Of a stretch of DNA of 64,000 bases, positions 26,637 through 36,495 are shown one piece after another. Source of the DNA: Corynebacterium glyciniphilum AJ 3170 (GTDB taxonomy: Bacteria; Actinomycetota; Actinomycetes; Mycobacteriales; Mycobacteriaceae); the NCBI RefSeq assembly GCF_000626675.1, contig NZ_CP006842.1, positions 1,674,001-1,738,000 of the forward strand. The letters run 5' to 3'. The notes under the pieces are model-generated. The model was not told where the DNA came from, ran no database searches, and worked only from the letters and a program-made list of their open reading frames with translations. Position numbers and translations under genes: made by a program. The stretch's first letter is position 1. Every line of letters begins with the position of its first letter.

Positions 26637-26798
26637 GTGCGTGTGCTCCCTTCACTGACGTGCGACGCAGTGGATCTACTCTACCAGTCGCCGTTCCCGC
26701 ACCAGGGGATCTCCACAGGGTGCGGATTGTCCACATGCTCCTGGCTGAACCATCGGAGCAGAAGAATCGCGGACGGTTCTCCGGTGGAGGATGTCACC

Positions 26799-28139
26799 AT
26801 GACTTCCACACAGCACAACAGATCGCGCGGTCCTGGAATTCCCGGCGCCGGAGGCCGTCGCGAATCCCGGGTCTCCCGCACGCCCGTCGTCATAGACAGC
26901 GGCCCTGGCGGGCTCATCGCGGCAGTGCCGGGCCTCCTCGGTTTCACTCCGACGACCAGTGTTGTTCTCATCGGCCTGACCTACTATCAGGAGCGCCTCG
27001 AGTCTGTCGGACCCGTCGTCCGGACCGATCTTGTCCCGGAGGCTGCAGCTGCCGGCACCGACGCATTGTGCGGGGCGGTTTACGATATGCCCGGCGCAAA
27101 AGCAGCGATCATTGTCGTCGCTTCCGATGCATGGCCGTTTCGCGGTCCTACTTCGGATGTACTCGACACGGTACTGTGCGAGTTGTACGACAACGCGGTC
27201 GATGTGAGCGGAGTATATGTCACCGAATCACTCCGTAACGGTGGGATGTGGCGCCATGTTGTTCCGGCAGAGCAGGAGGGTGGATGGCGGATTCACTGCC
27301 GAGGCAGTATCGATGATCCGCAGGTCAGTCCGATCTTGTCGGCAGGGGAGACGACGGTGCACGATTCACAGGCGACATCGGAATCGATGGACAGGGAACT
27401 CGACCCGGTCGACGACGCGTCTGTTCGACCGCTGCTCCCGGCGAGTTGGACTACCGGTGTCGCTGCTCCGGGATACAGCGGGTCGTGGTCTCCGGCCGAC
27501 GTTTGTGGACTGGTGGCAGCCGTCCGTAGAGAGGTGGAGTCGCAGAACACGGGTGATACGGCGATGCTCATCAGTGCACGTCGTGAGGTACGCCGGGTAC
27601 TCGGCCGTGGAGCCAGGGCCGAACAGGTCTTCACATTCTGTACCCGCGTCAGCCTGTTCCCGTCGTTGGTCGCTCTGGCAGCGGGCGGGAACGCGACCGT
27701 GGTGATGGCGCTACTCCTGGAGACAGCAGCGTTGGGACGACGCTCCCTCCGGAGTCGCGCACTCCTCCTGATCTCAGTCCTGGGCTGGTGCGGAAATCAC
27801 GGTGCATTGGGGCATCGTGCAGCGCGGCGGTGTCTTCAGGAAATGGAGGAGGGGCGTGGCGCGGGGATGGTGCCCGCGGTCATAGATAATACGGAACAGC
27901 TCGGGGATGACCTGCTCACGATGTCCCTGGCAGGCGTCATATGGGACGGCGTATCAGACGGCTCAGCCGCTATGGCCGTCAAAAGCATCCTTGACCAGGG
28001 GATCGCCCAGATCGAAGCCGAGGCGAAACGAGATTCAGTAGCGGTCGACCGTGACTACGGGGAGCAACTGGATTCGATCCTGGACCGTAGGGCGGTCACC
28101 GTCGTGCGAAATGCGCTCGATCGCCGAGCCGGGAGGTGA
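26799..28139 (+). CDS. DUF4192 domain-containing protein
   Basis: 446 aa actinobacterial protein. DUF4192 begins around [22 protein letters not shown] and runs to the C-terminal region with [20 protein letters not shown]. No membrane segment or catalytic motif is obvious, and the function is unknown. I chose ATG 26799 because GGAGG at 26786-26790 lies 8 nt upstream; the open frame reaches 26637 but that part is atypical. The 3' end overlaps the convergent galE gene by 44 bp. Confidence 0.8.
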   Translation: MTSTQHNRSRGPGIPGAGGRRESRVSRTPVVIDSGPGGLIAAVPGLLGFTPTTSVVLIGLTYYQERLESVGPVVRTDLVPEAAAAGTDALCGAVYDMPGAKAAIIVVASDAWPFRGPTSDVLDTVLCELYDNAVDVSGVYVTESLRNGGMWRHVVPAEQEGGWRIHCRGSIDDPQVSPILSAGETTVHDSQATSESMDRELDPVDDASVRPLLPASWTTGVAAPGYSGSWSPADVCGLVAAVRREVESQNTGDTAMLISARREVRRVLGRGARAEQVFTFCTRVSLFPSLVALAAGGNATVVMALLLETAALGRRSLRSRALLLISVLGWCGNHGALGHRAARRCLQEMEEGRGAGMVPAVIDNTEQLGDDLLTMSLAGVIWDGVSDGSAAMAVKSILDQGIAQIEAEAKRDSVAVDRDYGEQLDSILDRRAVTVVRNALDRRAGR

Positions 28140-29094
28140 ACGCCCATGCGTCCGAGACTATGGTATGCAGATCACTGCGGGTGGGGGCCCAGCCGAGCTC
28201 GTTGATCGCACGAGCTGAAGAGGCGATCAGTGTCGCAGGATCACCAGCCCGGCGGGGCGCAGTGACCGCGGGAATGGCGTGCCCGGTGACGTCCCTGCAG
28301 GTGTCGATGACCTGCTGGACACTGTAGCCGTCGCCCGAGCCGAGATTGAAGATGCGGTGAGTGCCGGGGGAGTTTGAACGCGCGGCGAGCAGGTGTGCAT
28401 CAGCAAGATCTCGGATGTGGATGTAGTCTCTGACACACGTGCCGTCGGGGGTCGGCCAGTCGTCACCGAAGACCATGATCTGCTCACGGGCGTCAAGCGC
28501 GACCTGGAGAACCAGCGGGATCAGGTGCGTTTCCACCACCCGGTTCTCACCGGTGGCTCCGTACGCCCCGGCTACGTTGAAGTAGCGCAAACTCGTCGCT
28601 CCGAGCCCGTAGGCGTGGGCGTATGAGGTGATGATCTGGTCAATCGACAGTTTGGAGGCGCCATAAGGGTTCGTCGGGGCGGTGGGCATCTCCTCGGTGA
28701 TCGGCACCTCCTCGGGCTCGCCGTAACAGGCCGCAGTAGAGGAGAAAACAAGGTTGTCTACCCCGTGGGCACGCATTAAGTCGAGAAGTTGCAGCGAGGT
28801 GACCACGTTGCCGTGCCAGTAGATGTCAGGAGACTCGACGGACTCACCGACAAGGGATTTCGCGGCAAAGTGGAAAACTGCGGCGCAATCGTCCGCAAGA
28901 GCCTCCGGAGCCCGGTCCAGGACATCGCCCTCCAGGAAAGCGGCGGCGGAGGGGACCGCCTCACGGTTACCGGTGGAAAGGTCATCGATCACCGTCACCC
29001 GGTAGCCCTGTTCACAGAGCACCGCGGCGCATACGCTCCCGACGTACCCAGCGCCACCGGTGACGAGGACGTGGCCTCCTTCAACGAGCCCCAT
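28096..29094 (-). CDS. galE: UDP-glucose 4-epimerase
   Basis: Interconverts UDP-glucose and UDP-galactose, supplying galactose for the arabinogalactan wall. 332 aa. NAD-binding GGAGYVGS at residues 13-20, conserved [11 protein letters not shown], the [11 protein letters not shown]er/Thr region and the catalytic YGASK motif of extended short-chain dehydrogenases. Located directly after dtxR (6 bp gap), the order sigB-dtxR-galE known from Corynebacterium. The end overlaps the DUF4192 gene by 44 bp tail-to-tail. Confidence 0.95.
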   Translation of the reverse strand: MGLVEGGHVLVTGGAGYVGSVCAAVLCEQGYRVTVIDDLSTGNREAVPSAAAFLEGDVLDRAPEALADDCAAVFHFAAKSLVGESVESPDIYWHGNVVTSLQLLDLMRAHGVDNLVFSSTAACYGEPEEVPITEEMPTAPTNPYGASKLSIDQIITSYAHAYGLGATSLRYFNVAGAYGATGENRVVETHLIPLVLQVALDAREQIMVFGDDWPTPDGTCVRDYIHIRDLADAHLLAARSNSPGTHRIFNLGSGDGYSVQQVIDTCRDVTGHAIPAVTAPRRAGDPATLIASSARAINELGWAPTRSDLHTIVSDAWAFTSRLGDRAHFARR

Positions 29095-29100
29095 CAGCGA

Positions 29101-29790
29101 CTAGTTCCCCTCGACGACGATACGGATGGCATGGCCCAGTTCCTCAGGGACGACCACGCTGTCGCCGTCGGGTGTCTGCAGGGTAAGGCCCTCCGGGGTG
29201 TCCTGGATCGTCACCGTGGTCCCGGGTCGGATCCCGTGCTGCCCCAGCTTGCCGATGACCTTGTGCTCAACCTGGACAATCTCATTGAAGCTGACGATCG
29301 TGGCCTTGCGAGGGGAACTAAGGTCAATATCCGAGGCGCGGTGGGAATTGTCCGGGTTCCCGACCGAAGACTCACCGAGCTTCTCAAGTCCCGGCACCGG
29401 GTTACCGAACGGCGAGGTGTTGTGGTCGTCGAGGACGGCGAGGAGACGCTTCTCGACCTCGTCACCCATGACGTGCTCCCACCGGCAGGCTTCATCATGG
29501 ACGGACTCCCACGGCAGTCCGATCACGTCGACGAGCAGGCGCTCAGCCAGACGGTGCTTACGCATCACCGCGGTAGCGTGCTCCCGACCTTCTTCCGTCA
29601 ACTTGAGGGAGCGGTCGTCTGCGATCCAGAGCAGGTTGTCCCGTTCCATGCGGGCCACCGTCTGGCTCACAGTTGGACCGGACTGCTCAAGACGCTCGGC
29701 GATTCGCGCGCGGAGCGGAGGAATGCCCTCCTCCTCCAGTTCATAGATCGTCCGGAGGTACATCTCGGTGGTATCGACGAGGTCCTTCAC
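29101..29790 (-). CDS. dtxR: Iron-dependent repressor DtxR
   Basis: Fe(II)-activated repressor of iron uptake genes. 229 aa. HTH domain starts [31 protein letters not shown]; metal-binding residues lie in [13 protein letters not shown] and [11 protein letters not shown]; a C-terminal SH3-like FeoA domain follows a linker. GTG 29790 is chosen because classical DtxR begins exactly at [10 protein letters not shown] and GAAAGG is about 10 nt upstream; GTG 29814, eight codons earlier, is possible. No DtxR box is seen in this region. Confidence 0.95.
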   Translation of the reverse strand: MKDLVDTTEMYLRTIYELEEEGIPPLRARIAERLEQSGPTVSQTVARMERDNLLWIADDRSLKLTEEGREHATAVMRKHRLAERLLVDVIGLPWESVHDEACRWEHVMGDEVEKRLLAVLDDHNTSPFGNPVPGLEKLGESSVGNPDNSHRASDIDLSSPRKATIVSFNEIVQVEHKVIGKLGQHGIRPGTTVTIQDTPEGLTLQTPDGDSVVVPEELGHAIRIVVEGN

Positions 29791-29956
29791 TCGACCATGG
29801 CCTTTCTCTGACACATGCGACCAGAGAGATTCACGGTCGCATTCACGGGTTTATTCACACAGTGGTGACCTACAACGTACACGGTTAACGACGCACATGG
29901 TTGAGCGGTCCGACCCACCCGGCCCGGCGGTCGGGTGGAGATCACGTCCCTCCCCG

Positions 29957-31090
<1,134 letters not shown>

Positions 31091-31134
31091 CTGGTTGACC
31101 TCCTGGGTTTGGTGTCGGAAGCTCTGATCAGTCC

Positions 31135-31160
31135 AACGGGTCGCGGTCAGAAATTGTTCC
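31135..31160 (-). promoter_or_regulatory. SigH-type promoter upstream of sigB
   Basis: Minus strand: GGAAC (31160-31156), 18 bp, GTT (31137-31135). This matches the ECF SigH pattern GGAAT/C-N17-19-GTT of Corynebacterium and would start about 40 nt before the sigB ATG. Confidence 0.55.
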
Positions 31161-31226
31161 GGGCCTAAGTGTCTCGCAGGATAGCGGAAGGAATTCGCAG
31201 GTGAAGGAGGCGTAAATGCACTTTCG

Positions 31227-31246
31227 ACTCCCCTATTGTGGGGGGT
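31227..31246. terminator. Small hairpin downstream of dtd
   Basis: ACTCCCC (31227-31233) pairs with GGGGGGT (31240-31246) around loop TATTGT. It could terminate the dtd transcript before the sigB promoter. No U-tract, so weak. Confidence 0.35.
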
Positions 31247-31273
31247 GTCGCAGAAGTACGGTTACCCCCGTCC

Positions 31274-31750
31274 TTAGGGAGCTTCGACGATTACCGTGTA
31301 GGGGCCGAGATTAGTCGAGCTGACCTCCATCATGGCGCCGAAAGTCCCGGTCTCGACTCGGAGACCCCGGTTGCGGAGATCCTCGGTGATCCGGGAGATC
31401 ACTTCTTCTGCGACGTCCCCCGGGGCGGCATCAGACCATGACGGGCGACGTCCCTTGGCGGTGGCACCCATCAGTGTGAACTGACTGACGATGAGGATCT
31501 CGGCACCGTTGTCCTGGGCGCCGACACCGCGACCTTCCTCCCACGGTGCTGCGACGGGTGGGAGGATCCGTAGCTCCGCGATCTTCCTGGCCATGGTCCG
31601 CCAGGCATCGGGCCTGTCGTTACGCCCGACGCCGACCAGGGCCAGCAGGGCGCCGCGGCCTTCACCGTCCCGGTTGCTGTCGACAGAGCCGACGATCACG
31701 CCGCCGACTGTCACCTCTGCCGTGCCGACCGTACTGACGACCGCCTTCAT
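31274..31750 (-). CDS. dtd: D-aminoacyl-tRNA deacylase
   Basis: Hydrolyses D-aminoacyl-tRNAs (and mischarged Gly-tRNA), protecting translation. 158 aa, slightly longer than E. coli Dtd. The catalytic motif SQFTL is present ([18 protein letters not shown]), and the cross-subunit Gly-Pro motif appears as NLGPYT. The N-terminus reads [15 protein letters not shown] where most Dtd have MRAVVQRV. The ATG shares one base with the methyltransferase stop (TGATG), indicating translational coupling. Confidence 0.88.
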   Translation of the reverse strand: MKAVVSTVGTAEVTVGGVIVGSVDSNRDGEGRGALLALVGVGRNDRPDAWRTMARKIAELRILPPVAAPWEEGRGVGAQDNGAEILIVSQFTLMGATAKGRRPSWSDAAPGDVAEEVISRITEDLRNRGLRVETGTFGAMMEVSSTNLGPYTVIVEAP

Positions 31751-33372
31751 CAGGCGCCCTCGAGGAGAGTCGTGGGAAGGACCATACCGTGACGTACAAG
31801 ATCGACGATCAACGGAACAAGCGCCTCGGTGAACTCGTCCTCGTCAAGGTCGTTAACGGCGCAGTACAGGCCGGCGACATCCCGAAGATTAAGGCCGTGC
31901 GGAGACAGGCCGGCAAGCACCGAGGAGAGGGCTTCGTCGATCTCGTGGCTGAAGCCGGGGCCGTCGGTCCGGGTGATCCTGATGATCTCAGGTCGGAAGC
32001 CAGGCTCGGTAGCCGGGTCACCGGTCAGTCCGGACCGTGAGACCTCCACGTTCTCACGTGCGAGTCCGGGACGTAGCTGGAACCGGTTGTCTAGAATCCC
32101 ATCGGCATCCTGGTGGGCTAGCCATTGTGCGCGTGCGAAGTATTCTGCGACCTCGTCACCGAAATACCCGAGGTCCGGCGTATCGACGACCTCGAAGGTG
32201 ACCTCGGACGGGCCGTCGATGCGTTGGAGATGGACGTACCCCAGGCCGATTCTGGTGATGTCCCGACTGCCGAGGTAGTCGAGCCACCGCCTGACATGTG
32301 CCTGGCCCGCATCCGTTCGCGGATCAACGGACCCATCGGCTGTCCAGGTACGGACATAGAACGACGGGGTGACTTCATCACGCTGGACAATCCACGCTCG
32401 GATTCCCTCCGCAGGTACCCAACCGGCGACGCGATCGGCTGCGGACTCCGAGAGGGACGTCGCCCACGCCCCGAGAAGATGAGCAGTGCCGCCGGGGGAG
32501 AGGTGCTTGACCGCACCCTCCACCACGGTGCGGGTCGCGTCATCGAGCTCCAGGCCGGAATCGCGGTAGATCTGGCCGTCTGCGGGTGGGCCGACGACGA
32601 ACGGTGGATTGGAGACGATCCGGTCGAACTCTTCTCCCGAAACGGGTTCGAACCAGCTTCCCGCACGCCAGTCAATGGTTCGGTCAACCACCGACCGCTG
32701 GGAAGCCCGGGCGAATCCCAGTGCGCGGTCGTGGATATCTGTGGCTACGGTTTCATCCGCATCCACAATCATTGCCAAGACACCGGAGCCGGTGCCGAGG
32801 TCGAGCAGCCGACCGGCAGGTGTCGACGGGACCTGGTTCAGTAGCGTCAGTGGAGCGTGCCCGACGCCCGGTACGTGGTCGGGGCGAGGAGTTCTCGCTT
32901 CGAGTGAGGAATCCGGGTCCGATACAACAAGTGCCTCGGTCCCGTCGGCCCGGTGCGCGCTGTGTGCCACCGGCCGTACGTCGACCTGCGAGCGGACCAG
33001 GGTTCGCCCGCTGACCTCCGACTCGGTGGACAGCGCATCGGCAGTGAGGAGTTCATCGACCAGGGTCGCTCCTATGACCTGTGCGAGTTCACCACGGTCG
33101 ACGGGTCTCCGGAGGAAAAAGGCACGCGTGAGCAGAACGTCCCGGGGGAAGACACTTCCCGCCTCTGCAGTGACACGGTTGTCGAGGTGCCACTCGGCAC
33201 CTCCGGGATTGCCGGAGAGGGCTTCGGTGTGTCCTTGTCTTCCGAGACACCGGAGAAGTAGCGGTGTGCCGTAGTCCATGGCTGTGAGCGCGAGGACGAG
33301 GTCTCCGAGACACGGAGCATCGGCGTCAACGGCCATTGTCGTCGGAGGGGTCGGAGCGGTCGGCGTCGTCAT
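31750..33372 (-). CDS. SAM-dependent methyltransferase with NPPF motif
   Basis: 540 aa. A poorly characterised N-terminal domain (about 170 residues) precedes a class I methyltransferase fold with motif [14 protein letters not shown] and the catalytic NPPF in [11 protein letters not shown], typical of enzymes methylating exocyclic amino groups or the glutamine of release factors. The C-terminal about 170 residues are extra. Target unknown; rRNA or protein glutamine are possibilities. ATG 33372 has GGGAGAG just upstream but overlaps DUF3099 by 47 bp; ATG 33336 would reduce the overlap to 11 bp. The open frame to 33615 is not supported. Confidence 0.8.
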   Translation of the reverse strand: MTTPTAPTPPTTMAVDADAPCLGDLVLALTAMDYGTPLLLRCLGRQGHTEALSGNPGGAEWHLDNRVTAEAGSVFPRDVLLTRAFFLRRPVDRGELAQVIGATLVDELLTADALSTESEVSGRTLVRSQVDVRPVAHSAHRADGTEALVVSDPDSSLEARTPRPDHVPGVGHAPLTLLNQVPSTPAGRLLDLGTGSGVLAMIVDADETVATDIHDRALGFARASQRSVVDRTIDWRAGSWFEPVSGEEFDRIVSNPPFVVGPPADGQIYRDSGLELDDATRTVVEGAVKHLSPGGTAHLLGAWATSLSESAADRVAGWVPAEGIRAWIVQRDEVTPSFYVRTWTADGSVDPRTDAGQAHVRRWLDYLGSRDITRIGLGYVHLQRIDGPSEVTFEVVDTPDLGYFGDEVAEYFARAQWLAHQDADGILDNRFQLRPGLARENVEVSRSGLTGDPATEPGFRPEIIRITRTDGPGFSHEIDEALSSVLAGLSPHGLNLRDVAGLYCAVNDLDEDEFTEALVPLIVDLVRHGMVLPTTLLEGA

Positions 33373-33856
33373 GTCTCTCCCATGCGGAGGTATCGGAGGT
33401 AGTGAAGGTATCGGGGTTGCCGGGGGAATCAGGGTCGTCCAACCGGCCAGTTTCCGCGTCGATGACGGTGTACCCGGTCTCTTCACGCGGTGCTTCAAGT
33501 TGTCCGCTGGCGGAACCGCCCAACTGAGGATTGTTGATGCTGTCGCGGTACTGGCGCGCGAGCGCCGGTTTGTACACCTTGGGCTGACCTTTTTCCCGGT
33601 CATCCGTTTTTTCATTGGCCAGCAGGACCGCTGCCCAGGGGAGTGGCAGGGATATCACCGCGAAGACTGCGGCGAGGGCGGGACTGTGCAGCCAGGCGTA
33701 TGCCGCGACCGCGGCGCCCAGCAACGGAATGCGTGCCAGCTGCAGCGCCGCGTACAGGTGGCGCCGATGGCGCCAGTCGTCCAAGGGCGATCGTCGGGCA
33801 TCGGTGATGACCGAGACATCGTCACCTCGACGACGGCGGGACTGGTGCTGGGACAT
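33326..33856 (-). CDS. DUF3099 family membrane protein
   Basis: 176 aa. After a basic start, VSVITDARRSPLDD is the conserved DUF3099 entry motif, followed by two predicted helices (about residues 43-62 and 65-85) and a long polar acidic tail. Function unknown. ATG 33856 is chosen as the methionine just before the conserved motif; the frame is open to 33931. First gene of a minus-strand cluster with the methyltransferase and dtd, divergent from the DUF3039 gene. Confidence 0.75.
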   Translation of the reverse strand: MSQHQSRRRRGDDVSVITDARRSPLDDWRHRRHLYAALQLARIPLLGAAVAAYAWLHSPALAAVFAVISLPLPWAAVLLANEKTDDREKGQPKVYKPALARQYRDSINNPQLGGSASGQLEAPREETGYTVIDAETGRLDDPDSPGNPDTFTTSDTSAWERHDDADRSDPSDDNGR

Positions 33857-33969
33857 GGCCACAACCGTAGTCCCGTACGTGCCGACCACAACCCTCGGGA
33901 CCGCCCACCGAAAGTATTCGTCGACCGGCACGGGTGGAAAACGCGGGCGGGGGAGGGCATCATGGGGAC

Positions 33970-34212
33970 GTGACTACTCCTGGAACGACAACGATTGAGC
34001 GGCCCGACGTCCGGACCGAAGACAAGACCTCGGACGACACCCCGAAGTTCTTCCACTACGTCAAGAAGGACAAGATCGTCGACTCCGCGATCAACGGGAA
34101 GATGGTTGTCGCCCTCTGTGGCGAAACCTTCCCCGTGACCAAACAGGCGAAACCCGGATCCCCGGTCTGTCCTGACTGCGAGAGCATCTACCAGGGGCTC
34201 CGGAAGAAGTGA
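33970..34212 (+). CDS. DUF3039 small zinc-binding-like protein
   Basis: 80 aa. Contains FFHYVKKDKI, then ALCGETFPV and SPVCPDCESIYQ; the His and three Cys suggest a single zinc site. DUF3039 is confined to actinobacteria and uncharacterised. GTG 33970 is the first start downstream of GGGAGGG (about 14 nt); the frame is open to 33934. Its TGA overlaps the GTG of the helicase by 4 nt (GTGA), so the two proteins are very likely made together. Confidence 0.8.
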   Translation: MTTPGTTTIERPDVRTEDKTSDDTPKFFHYVKKDKIVDSAINGKMVVALCGETFPVTKQAKPGSPVCPDCESIYQGLRKK

Positions 34213-35939
34213 GTCAGGCCACCGCATACGGCACACTCCGTGCCTGGCAGCAGGCCGCACTCCGACGTTACATCGACTCTGCTCCGCAGGATTATCTCGC
34301 GGTGGCAACCCCCGGTGCGGGAAAAACGACGTTCGCGCTGACGGTGGCCCGCATGCTGCTCGACAGTCGGGTCGTGCAGCGCCTGGTTATCGTCGTGCCG
34401 ACCGAGCACCTCAAGACCCAGTGGTCCCAGGCCGCCGCGCGCCAGGGCATATCCATTGACGCGGAGTTCACCAACTCCTCAGCGGTGAACAACGCCCACG
34501 ACGGTGTGGCAGTGACTTACGCCCAGGTCGGGATGAAGCCGACGAAGCACTATCAGGTCGCTACCGCACGCAAGACCCTGGTGATTCTCGACGAGATACA
34601 CCATGCCGGCGACGCGAAAAGCTGGGGTGACGGCGTACGTTTCGCCTACGCGCAGGCCGAACGCCGGCTCGCTCTGACCGGTACCCCGTTCCGGTCAGAC
34701 GATTCGGAGATTCCTTTCGTCCAGTACAAGGACGTCGACGGGGCGTTAGTCTCCCAGTCCGATTACACCTACGGATACTCGGATGCACTCGCGGACGGTG
34801 TCGTGCGTCCGGTGGTCTTCCTGGCCTACTCGGGTCAGGCCCGGTGGCGTGACAGTGCCGGCGAGGAGTACGAGGCACGCCTGGGCACTCCCTTGAACGC
34901 CGAGCAGACTGCACGTGCCTGGAAGACCGCGTTGGATCCCAAGGGCGAGTGGATTCCTGCGGTGCTCAGCGCAGCTCATACCCGCCTGATGCAGCTGCGC
35001 GAGTCGATTCCGGACGCAGGTGGCCTGGTTATTGCCACAGACACGACGACAGCACGTGCTTATGCAGCGATACTGGAGAAGATCACCGGCACGAAGGTGA
35101 CAGTGGTGTTGTCCGACGAGCAGGGTTCCAGTGACCGGATCAAGGCGTTCTCGGACTCCACGGAACAGTGGATGGTCGCCGTACGCATGGTGTCTGAGGG
35201 TGTTGACGTCCCACGTCTCGCGGTCGGCGTTTACGCGACATCGGCGTCGACACCGCTTTTCTTCGCTCAGGCCATCGGCCGTTTTGTCCGTTCCCGGCGG
35301 CCTGGCGAGTCCGCCAGTGTCTTCCTCCCCAGCGTGCCGGTTCTGCTTGACCTGGCATCCAATATGGAGCGACAGCGAAATCACGTCCTCGGCAAGCCGG
35401 ATCGTCCCAACGAAGGGTGGGACGATGAGTTGCTGGCACAGGCGAACAAGGAGGAGACGGAACCCGACGAGCCCGGCGGCTACGAGACCCTGGGAGCCGA
35501 GGCAGAGCTGGAGAGTCTCATCTTCGACGGCTCCACCTACGGCACCGCTACGATGACGGGCTCTGCAGAGGAACAAGAATACCTCGGGCTCCCTGGGCTT
35601 CTTGACGCCGAACAGATGAGGACGCTCCTGCGGGCACGGCAGTCCAGTCAACTGGACAACCGGGAGCGTGAGGTTGAGCAGGCTGCTCAGACCGGGCAGT
35701 TGCAGAACACCGGGGCAGGTGCTGGTGACGACACGTCCCCGGACAAGAAGGTCGCCAGTGAGGAGCTCCCAGCGTTACGCAAGAAACTCAATGCGCTCGT
35801 CGGTGCGAAGTCTCAGCGCACCGGACGACCACATGGGGCCATCCACAATGAGGTCCGACGTAACTGCGGTGGCCCACCGACAGCCCTGTGTACCGCGGAG
35901 CAGCTCCGCGACCGTATCGCTTACCTCCGGGACTGGTGA
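34209..35939 (+). CDS. DEAD/DEAH-box (superfamily 2) helicase
   Basis: 576 aa. Motif I TPGAGKTT (about residues 34-41), motif II DEIHHAGD, SF2 motif III-like LTGTPFRSD and motif VI-like FAQAIGRFVRSRRPGE. This layout resembles the restriction-endonuclease/XPB-like helicase group. The C-terminal about 150 residues are polar and helical with KVASEELPALRKKLNALVGA. The partner is the DUF3039 gene, whose stop it overlaps. Role unknown; a DNA repair or RNA function cannot be decided from sequence. Confidence 0.87.
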   Translation: MSQATAYGTLRAWQQAALRRYIDSAPQDYLAVATPGAGKTTFALTVARMLLDSRVVQRLVIVVPTEHLKTQWSQAAARQGISIDAEFTNSSAVNNAHDGVAVTYAQVGMKPTKHYQVATARKTLVILDEIHHAGDAKSWGDGVRFAYAQAERRLALTGTPFRSDDSEIPFVQYKDVDGALVSQSDYTYGYSDALADGVVRPVVFLAYSGQARWRDSAGEEYEARLGTPLNAEQTARAWKTALDPKGEWIPAVLSAAHTRLMQLRESIPDAGGLVIATDTTTARAYAAILEKITGTKVTVVLSDEQGSSDRIKAFSDSTEQWMVAVRMVSEGVDVPRLAVGVYATSASTPLFFAQAIGRFVRSRRPGESASVFLPSVPVLLDLASNMERQRNHVLGKPDRPNEGWDDELLAQANKEETEPDEPGGYETLGAEAELESLIFDGSTYGTATMTGSAEEQEYLGLPGLLDAEQMRTLLRARQSSQLDNREREVEQAAQTGQLQNTGAGAGDDTSPDKKVASEELPALRKKLNALVGAKSQRTGRPHGAIHNEVRRNCGGPPTALCTAEQLRDRIAYLRDW

Positions 35940-35968
35940 TCGCTTCCGGAACGGGAGATTGCGTCGGT

Positions 35969-35974
35969 TAAACT
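35969..35974 (+). promoter_or_regulatory. -10 hexamer TAAACT of the 35981 gene (predicted leaderless)
   Basis: TAAACT ends 6 nt before ATG 35981. Confidence 0.5.
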
Positions 35975-35980
35975 GGCCGT

Positions 35981-36355
35981 ATGGTGAAGAAGATACCCGG
36001 AGGGCGTCCCGTCAACCCCGGAGCGTCCGTACCGGGCTCTGTGCGTTCCCAGAGCAGGCTGGGCCTGGCGGCTGCGGTCCTGGCGGTACTGGCTCTGCCC
36101 GCGGCGTTGTTCGCTTGGCTGGGACTGATCATCAGTGTCGTCGTCCTGTTGGTTTCCCTGGTCGCCCTGATCGTCGCGATGCGTTCGACACACCAGAGCC
36201 GTGGTTATCCCATGATCGCGGTGGCGGTCTCCATTGTCGCGGTGGCGTTGGCCGGCGTCGTGACCAACAGCACCGCGCAGTCCCTTCAGGACTGCTCATC
36301 GACATCTACTGATGAACTGCGTCAGTGCATGGAGGATCGCCGCAACGACGAGTGA
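35981..36355 (+). CDS. Small membrane protein, unknown function
   Basis: 124 aa with about three predicted membrane helices (LGLAAAVLAVLALPAALFAW, LGLIISVVVLLVSLVALIVA, MIAVAVSIVAVALAGVV) and a short C-terminus with two Cys (LQDCSSTSTDELRQC) that would be extracytoplasmic. I do not recognise a family beyond DUF4190-like architecture. Start supported by the TAAACT hexamer 6 nt upstream. Separated from sigA by a strong terminator. Confidence 0.7.
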   Translation: MVKKIPGGRPVNPGASVPGSVRSQSRLGLAAAVLAVLALPAALFAWLGLIISVVVLLVSLVALIVAMRSTHQSRGYPMIAVAVSIVAVALAGVVTNSTAQSLQDCSSTSTDELRQCMEDRRNDE

Positions 36356-36375
36356 GCGGAGGGTGCGGACGTGAC

Positions 36376-36433
36376 GACACCCCCGTCTTGTGTTGGTCAT
36401 GCAGGGGGTAGACCAACACAAGACGGGGGTGTC
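36376..36433. terminator. Bidirectional terminator with a 23-bp perfect stem
   Basis: Arms 36376-36398 and 36411-36433 are perfectly complementary over 23 bp, with a 12-nt loop. It lies between the convergent 35981 gene (stop 36355) and sigA (stop 36496), so it should end both transcripts. There is no U-tract on either side. Confidence 0.8.
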
Positions 36434-36495
36434 AGGCGCTGAGCGGCGGTGGCGGACGGAAAGAACCCCGGCCGCCGCGCCGGTGAGTGCGGGAC

